64,000 nucleotides of DNA from Bacillota bacterium. Lineage in GTDB: Bacteria > Bacillota_I > Bacilli_A > Izemoplasmatales > Hujiaoplasmataceae. The notes under the pieces were generated by a model. The model was not told the DNA's origin. It searched no databases and saw only the letters and a program-made list of their open reading frames with translations. The position numbers and the translations under genes were made by a program. The stretch is from positions 1 through 64,000 of the forward strand of contig JAHIVB010000014.1 of the NCBI GenBank assembly GCA_018816905.1, in the 5' to 3' direction. Below, piece after piece: positions 58,875 to 64,000 of this stretch (its first letter is position 1; each line of letters starts with the position of its first letter).

Positions 58875-61496
58875 TTATCTTGGGTTCTTAATGTTTGCGT
58901 GAGCTGCAGCCAGTCTTGCGATTGGTACACGGAATGGCGAACAAGAAACATAAGATAGTCCGATTGCATGACAGAACTCTACAGATTCTGGGTCTCCACC
59001 ATGTTCTCCACAAATACCTAATTTGATGTCAGGTCTGACTTTTTGTCCTAATTCCACTGCCATCTTCATCAACTTGCCAACACCCTTGGTATCGACATGA
59101 GCAAATGGATCGTTTGCGAAGATTTTCTTAGCATAGTAATCAGCAAGGAATTTTCCTGCGTCATCTCTACTGAATCCAAATGTCATTTGAGTCAAGTCAT
59201 TCGTTCCAAAACTGAAGAATTCAGCTTCTGTAGCAATCTCATCTGCCAATAAAGCAGCACGAGGGATTTCAATCATTGTACCTACATGATAAGTAAGTTC
59301 AACTTTGTTGTCCTTGATGATTTTATCTGCCGTTTCAACAACGATGTCTTTAATCATCTTGAGTTCTTTGATTTCTCCTACGAGTGGAATCATGATTTCA
59401 GGAACCACTTTTCCTCCGCGTCTGTTTACTTCAATAGCAGCCTCAATCACAGCTCTTGTTTGCATAACAGCAATTTCTGGATAAGTGATTGATAGACGAA
59501 CACCACGGTGTCCTAACATAGGGTTGGTTTCATGAAGTGAATTGACAGTGGAATTGAGTTCATCAAATGTGATTCCCATTTCTTTTGCCAAAGCTTCAAT
59601 ATCATCTTTTTCTGTCGGTAAGAACTCATGTAGAGGTGGATCCAGGTAACGAATTGTTACTGGATATCCATGCATTTCTTCGTAAAGACCGATAAAGTCT
59701 TGACGTTGCATTGGCAATAATTTATTCAATGCATGTTGACGCTCTTCAAGTGTCTTCGATACAATCATTTCACGCATTGCAGGAATACGATCTGCTTCAA
59801 AGAACATGTGTTCCGTACGGCATAATCCAATTCCTTCTGCACCAAATCCATAAGCCACTTTCGCATCTCTAGGATTATCGGCATTTGTACGAACCTTAAG
59901 TGAACGATATTTATCTGCCCAAGCCATTAATGTAGCGAAATCGCCTGATACGGTAGCATCTACTGTTTTTACTTTTTCTCCATAGATTTTTCCTGTGGAT
60001 CCATCGAGAGAAATGAAGTCACCTTCATTATAACGTTTGCCTTCAACGGTGAAGAATTTTCCTTCTTCGTTGACTTTGACAGTTCCAGCACCTGCGACGC
60101 AGCAAGTACCCATTCCTCTGGCAACGACTGCAGCATGGCTAGTCATACCGCCTCTTGCGGTAAGAACACCTTTTGCGACAACCATTCCTTCAATGTCTTC
60201 TGGAGAAGTTTCTTGTCTAACTAAAATAACAGGCTTACCAGTTTTAGCAAGTTCAGCTGCTCTTTCAGCGGTAAAGACTGCCACACCGGTTGCTGCTCCA
60301 GGAGATGCATTTAATCCTGTAGCGATCACTTTAGCGTTTTTCAATGATTCAGCATCGAATTGTGGATGCAATAATTGGTCAAGTTGTTTGGGTTCAACTT
60401 TCAATAAAGCTTGTTTCTCCGTTAACTTTCCTTCTTTGACAAGGTCAATGGCAATCTTCAAAGCAGCTTGAGCAGTTCTCTTACCATTTCTGGTTTGCAA
60501 CATGTACAGTTTGCCTTTTTCAATTGTAAATTCCATGTCTTGCATGTCTTTGTAGTGTTCTTCAAGTCTATTGGCGATGTCTACGAATTGATCGTATAAA
60601 GCCTTATTGTCTTTTTCCAAATCAGAAATTGGTTTTGGAGTACGAATTCCGGCAACAACGTCTTCACCTTGTGCATTAAACAAGTATTCTCCATATAATT
60701 TTCTTTCTCCGGTTGAAGGGTCTCTCGTGAAAGCAACACCCGTACCTGAATCTTCACCCATGTTTCCAAAGACCATGGCTTGAATATTCACTGCAGTACC
60801 CCACTCGTAAGGAATGTTATTGAGTCTTCTGTAAGTATTTGCACGTGGGTTGTCCCAAGATCTAAATACGGCTTTAACGGACTCAATTAATTGAACGGTT
60901 GGATCTTGAGGGAATTCTTCGCCTTTGATTTTCTTGTATTTTGCAAGGTATCCTGCAACAACGGCTTTCAAATCATCTGCATCAAGATCGGTGTCAAGTT
61001 CAACACCTTTTTCTTCTTTTTTGTGTTCTAGAATCGCTTCAAAATTGCTTTTTTCAACTTCCATAACAACGTCAGAAAACATTTGAATGAAACGACGATA
61101 GGAGTCATAAGCGAATCTAGGGTTGTTTGTTAACTTTGCCAATCCTTCGACAGCCACATCATTGAGACCTAGATTCAAGATGGTGTCCATCATTCCAGGC
61201 ATCGAAGCACGTGCTCCGGATCTTACAGAGACCAAGAAAGGATTCTTGTTATCTCCAAATTTCTTTCCTACAATTTTTTCGGTTTCAGCAAGTGCGTTGT
61301 GGATTTGACTTTCAATTTCTTCATTAATGCGTCTTCCGTCCTCGTAATACTTCGAGCAAGCTTCGGTAGAAACCGTAAAGCCTTGCGGAACAGGCATTCC
61401 AAGTTTAGTCATTTCGCAAAGGTTCGCGCCTTTACCACCGAGAAGGTTACGCATTGAAGCGTCTCCATCTTTAAATAAATAGACATATTTTGCCAT
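58875..61496 (-). CDS. ppdK: Pyruvate, phosphate dikinase
   Basis: 873 residues, full length. The N-terminal ATP-grasp domain contains LGGKGANLCEMT, SVRSGARASMPGMMDTILNLG and GNMGEDSGTGVAFTRDP; the central swivel domain has the phospho-histidine GGMTSHAAVVARGMG (His near 453); the C-terminal PEP barrel ends with FGTNDLTQ and KLGICGEHGG (Cys). It interconverts ATP + pyruvate + phosphate and AMP + PEP + pyrophosphate, often replacing or opposing pyruvate kinase in anaerobic, pyrophosphate-using bacteria. ATG 61496 with AAGGAAAT upstream. Single gene with its own terminator. Confidence 0.97.
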   Translation of the reverse strand: MAKYVYLFKDGDASMRNLLGGKGANLCEMTKLGMPVPQGFTVSTEACSKYYEDGRRINEEIESQIHNALAETEKIVGKKFGDNKNPFLVSVRSGARASMPGMMDTILNLGLNDVAVEGLAKLTNNPRFAYDSYRRFIQMFSDVVMEVEKSNFEAILEHKKEEKGVELDTDLDADDLKAVVAGYLAKYKKIKGEEFPQDPTVQLIESVKAVFRSWDNPRANTYRRLNNIPYEWGTAVNIQAMVFGNMGEDSGTGVAFTRDPSTGERKLYGEYLFNAQGEDVVAGIRTPKPISDLEKDNKALYDQFVDIANRLEEHYKDMQDMEFTIEKGKLYMLQTRNGKRTAQAALKIAIDLVKEGKLTEKQALLKVEPKQLDQLLHPQFDAESLKNAKVIATGLNASPGAATGVAVFTAERAAELAKTGKPVILVRQETSPEDIEGMVVAKGVLTARGGMTSHAAVVARGMGTCCVAGAGTVKVNEEGKFFTVEGKRYNEGDFISLDGSTGKIYGEKVKTVDATVSGDFATLMAWADKYRSLKVRTNADNPRDAKVAYGFGAEGIGLCRTEHMFFEADRIPAMREMIVSKTLEERQHALNKLLPMQRQDFIGLYEEMHGYPVTIRYLDPPLHEFLPTEKDDIEALAKEMGITFDELNSTVNSLHETNPMLGHRGVRLSITYPEIAVMQTRAVIEAAIEVNRRGGKVVPEIMIPLVGEIKELKMIKDIVVETADKIIKDNKVELTYHVGTMIEIPRAALLADEIATEAEFFSFGTNDLTQMTFGFSRDDAGKFLADYYAKKIFANDPFAHVDTKGVGKLMKMAVELGQKVRPDIKLGICGEHGGDPESVEFCHAIGLSYVSCSPFRVPIARLAAAHANIKNPR

Positions 61497-61599
61497 AGTA
61501 ATTTCCTTTCTATATTAGTTTTCACTTAACATGAAAATTATAACATTTCAAACATGAAATTACAAATAAAAACAGCCGTAAATTTTCAGTTTCAAGGAT

Positions 61600-63201
61600 T
61601 TATCCTGACATTTTCTGAAATAAAGCGCTTGCAATTTTTCGAATCACTTCAACGAATACAAAGAACAGGATAAAATTCACCAAAGAGGCTATAATGACAA
61701 GCAACTGCCACGACATTGCATCTGATAAGAAATATACAATCAGACCACTGATCAGAATAAATGAAAAGTTTCCAAATATACCTAAAAGCGCTCCAAGACT
61801 TTGCTTCACTACTTCAGTCTCGTTCATGTAATCAAATTTCGGGAAATATAAGTTGATGATTGAATCTGCCGCGGAAGTCACGAGTGAAAAACTGATAATA
61901 TATAATCCAGCAACAAGTATTCCAACAAAAGTCATCTGAAACGAAAACGCAAGTAACCCAAGTGACAATAGTGCGACTGGCAATCCAAGCAATATATTGA
62001 AAATAATTTTTGAAAACATAATCTTATTAGGTGATATCGGCAAACTCTTTATAATCCAAAAATTCTTTCCTTCAAGTGAGAGACTAATTGCAGGGGTATA
62101 AAGCATCGACAGTAAGAAAGAAATCACGATCAAAACGATTAATTCTGAAGGCACATTCAAACCAATCATCTGCGAAAGATACAGTTCTATCTCTGATTTA
62201 AAGAACAAACTCGCAACCCCTAAAATTAAAAGCATGATCGGACCAAAGCCTGTATTTAAAGCATAGATGGGTACATTCAAATATTTATTAAACTCTTTTT
62301 GAATCAAAGAACTGACGGTCGAACGAGTAATACTTTTAGCCGGTTTAGCGTTTTTTCTCGTTCTGACGGATAATCCTTTTTGATTTGTGACAACAATCAT
62401 CTTCTGAATTCCAATGAAGAACAAGAAGAAAGGAACCGTACTTGTCACAACGAGTAGAAACAATGAAAGAACATTACGTTGATAGACTGCTTCTGCGAAC
62501 CATTGAATCAACAGATAAACGCTACCAAAACTCTCAATAAAAGACTGTTGGCCTTCAAAAGGATTCAACACTTCAGGATTGAATGAAAATGATAAATACA
62601 TGATTCCCAAAAATACAACGAAAAGCATAATCGTCGTTAAAATCTTCGATTCTCTAAATCTTGATGTAATCCGTGCGATTCCAAGACTTAAAAATGAGAA
62701 AATTACTGTTGGAATAAACGGAATCACAATGATGCCAATCAAGAAAAACAAGAAGGATATCAAATGAAATCCTGCATGATAAAAAAAAGCAAAGGTAAGT
62801 GGTAACAAGAATATAAACAAAGTAAAATAGACTACAATCATCATGACCGAAAGTTTTGCAAATAAAACTGTTCGAGGTTTGATCGGAAGCGGAGAAAGTA
62901 TCTCATAATCTTTATAGTGGAACAAATATCCGTTGGATCGAAACAATGTGAAGATGATGACTAGTCCTGTTGCATAGACAAAGGCGAACATCAACAGGAG
63001 TTCAATCATATTTAACTGAGCGAGTGATTTTCCAAACTCAAAAAACAGAAATCCAAACGATCCGATATAAGTTCCTAATGCATACAAAATGGCTATAGAT
63101 AGAGCGATAGCTTTTCCTTTACTCTTCTTGAAATTGATCCCTAACAGTCGCTTTAAGGAGAAATTCTCTTTCAAAAAAAGTCTGAGCAATTTCAAATACA
63201 T
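61600..63201 (-). CDS. ABC-2 type exporter permease
   Basis: 533 residues with about twelve hydrophobic segments and a cytosolic N-terminal basic stretch (KENFSLKRLLGINFKKSKGK). Large single-chain permeases like this pair with an upstream ATPase in exporters of unknown substrate. Its ATG shares a base with the stop of the ATPase gene (TAATG), so they are coupled. The long cytosolic loop about residues 275-300 (SVRTRKNAKPAKSITRS) lies between the two halves. Substrate unknown. Confidence 0.82.
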   Translation of the reverse strand: MYLKLLRLFLKENFSLKRLLGINFKKSKGKAIALSIAILYALGTYIGSFGFLFFEFGKSLAQLNMIELLLMFAFVYATGLVIIFTLFRSNGYLFHYKDYEILSPLPIKPRTVLFAKLSVMMIVVYFTLFIFLLPLTFAFFYHAGFHLISFLFFLIGIIVIPFIPTVIFSFLSLGIARITSRFRESKILTTIMLFVVFLGIMYLSFSFNPEVLNPFEGQQSFIESFGSVYLLIQWFAEAVYQRNVLSLFLLVVTSTVPFFLFFIGIQKMIVVTNQKGLSVRTRKNAKPAKSITRSTVSSLIQKEFNKYLNVPIYALNTGFGPIMLLILGVASLFFKSEIELYLSQMIGLNVPSELIVLIVISFLLSMLYTPAISLSLEGKNFWIIKSLPISPNKIMFSKIIFNILLGLPVALLSLGLLAFSFQMTFVGILVAGLYIISFSLVTSAADSIINLYFPKFDYMNETEVVKQSLGALLGIFGNFSFILISGLIVYFLSDAMSWQLLVIIASLVNFILFFVFVEVIRKIASALFQKMSG

Positions 63202-63914
63202 TATGCTTCGTTTGTAATTTCTAAAAAGATTTCTTCAAGCGACTGATCTTTAATAATTATATCAGTATTACCGGAAGCCACAATCTTCCCTTGTTTGATG
63301 ATTGCAACCTTATTGCAGAGTTTTTCGACAACCTCAAGAACATGGGTGCTAAAGAATATGGCAGTGCCTCTTGAACACATGTCTTTAAAGACTTCTTTCA
63401 GAAGATGGCTAGCTTTAGGATCAAGCCCAACAAAAGGTTCATCCAGCAAAAAAACTTTTGGTTCATGAATCAAAGCACTCATTATCACGGTTTTTTGTTT
63501 CATTCCGTGAGAATAAGACGAAATAGGATTTGACAAAGCATCTTCCATTTCAAACATTTTTGCATATTTTTCGATTCTGATTTGTCTCGTATTTTCATCG
63601 ACTTCAAAAACATCTGAAATGAAATCGAGATATTGGATTCCTGTCAGTGACTGATAAATATCAGGATTATCTGGAATATAAGCAATAATCTTCTTAACAT
63701 CCAGGGGTTCTTTCTTAATTGAAAAACCACCTACCTGAATCTCTCCGTCTTCAAAATCGATAATCCCTGCAATTGATTTTAACAATGTCGTTTTTCCAGC
63801 ACCATTATGGCCAATAAAACCGTAAATGTCTCCACTCTGAATTTCCAGGTTGATATTGTCGCATGCTTTCTTTTTTCCATCATAGGATTTTGAAAAATTC
63901 ATAATATTTAACAT
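63201..63914 (-). CDS. ABC transporter ATP-binding protein
   Basis: 237 residues. Walker A GHNGAGKTT (about 36-44), a degenerate signature SYSHGMKQK, Walker B VFLLDEPFVGLD and the H-loop STHVLE. The 'GMKQK' form is typical of ABC-2 exporter ATPases (CcmA/NatA-like). Start ATG 63914 follows GGAGGCGAT; a further upstream ATG at 63962 overlaps the promoter. Pairs with the permease encoded next. Confidence 0.92.
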   Translation of the reverse strand: MLNIMNFSKSYDGKKKACDNINLEIQSGDIYGFIGHNGAGKTTLLKSIAGIIDFEDGEIQVGGFSIKKEPLDVKKIIAYIPDNPDIYQSLTGIQYLDFISDVFEVDENTRQIRIEKYAKMFEMEDALSNPISSYSHGMKQKTVIMSALIHEPKVFLLDEPFVGLDPKASHLLKEVFKDMCSRGTAIFFSTHVLEVVEKLCNKVAIIKQGKIVASGNTDIIIKDQSLEEIFLEITNEA

Positions 63915-63933
63915 CGTATCGCCTCCATAATAA

Positions 63934-63962
63934 ATTGTATAATATAATTGAATAATTGTCAA
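63934..63962 (-). promoter_or_regulatory. Promoter of the ABC-2 operon
   Basis: Perfect TTGACA (63962-63957), 17-bp spacer, TACAAT (63939-63934). This supports the start at 63914. Confidence 0.8.
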
Positions 63963-64000
63963 TAATCAAAAATAATTAAAAATAACTAATATAATTTATC

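Overview
The window reads as a chromosomal piece of a low-GC, Gram-positive-derived bacterium of the wall-less or Mollicutes-adjacent type. Acholeplasma, Izemoplasma or Haloplasma relatives are the best guess; this is inference from gene content, not a database result. Long genes end in TGA and Trp is TGG, so the code is 11 and the Mycoplasma/Spiroplasma code is excluded. Promoters are typical SigA type (TTGACA-17-TATAAT, often extended TGnTATAAT) and ribosome sites are strong GGAGG. Housekeeping genes include RecU, RuvA, RarA, ObgE, an RNase J paralogue, HtpG, NadA/NadB, pyruvate phosphate dikinase, CoaD, RsmD, L21/L27, three tRNA-Arg genes and a probable 6S RNA.

Layout. 1-5.4 kb: the first 17 codons of an off-window gene, a MATE exporter, a histidine-phosphatase enzyme, pyrimidine-nucleoside phosphorylase with a nucleotidyltransferase-like gene, and a TPP riboswitch with terminator controlling the thiamine transporter ThiT. 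5.4-12.7 kb is a decayed accessory stretch. It holds a phosphotransacetylase-like remnant, an unknown lipoprotein, a relic of the thiT 3' end joined to an RCC1-like fragment, an intact IS3-family element, a broken second one, orphan proteins, and two diverged copies of a ~100-bp repeat that bracket much of it. 12.7-15.8 kb: an FTR1 iron permease with a palindrome at its promoter, and htpG under a CIRCE (HrcA) operator.

15.9-21.6 kb is the most interesting part. A 307-aa regulator (HTH plus helical repeats, of the RRNPP/PlcR/Rgg type) is divergent from a 49-codon gene that looks like an exported signalling pro-peptide, with C-terminal end DIPEFINF. Next come a secreted Tyr/Asn-rich protein, a lipoprotein and a fused ATPase-permease ABC protein, resembling a bacteriocin/toxin plus export or immunity module. 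ATATG/CATAT inverted half-sites occur in both control regions. I propose a peptide-pheromone-controlled secretion cassette.

21.7-36.9 kb: a DEAH helicase with C-terminal membrane segments, a GGDEF-EAL c-di-GMP protein, RecU, RNase J2-like protein, RarA, NadA-NadB-PHP phosphatase, asparaginase, and a lipoprotein-LytTR-DUF3021 operon. 37-51 kb: RuvA, Obg, a galactokinase operon, a large GH94 phosphorylase, L21/L27, a Gfo/Idh oxidoreductase, an alpha/beta hydrolase and a GH13 alpha-glucosidase. 51-64 kb: tRNA-Arg genes, a family-2 glycosyltransferase translationally coupled to a degenerate GGDEF/receiver protein, a thioredoxin-like lipoprotein, CoaD/RsmD, an M42 peptidase, 6S RNA, PpdK and an ABC-2 transporter. 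All calls come from reading motifs and layout by eye; no search or folding was run.
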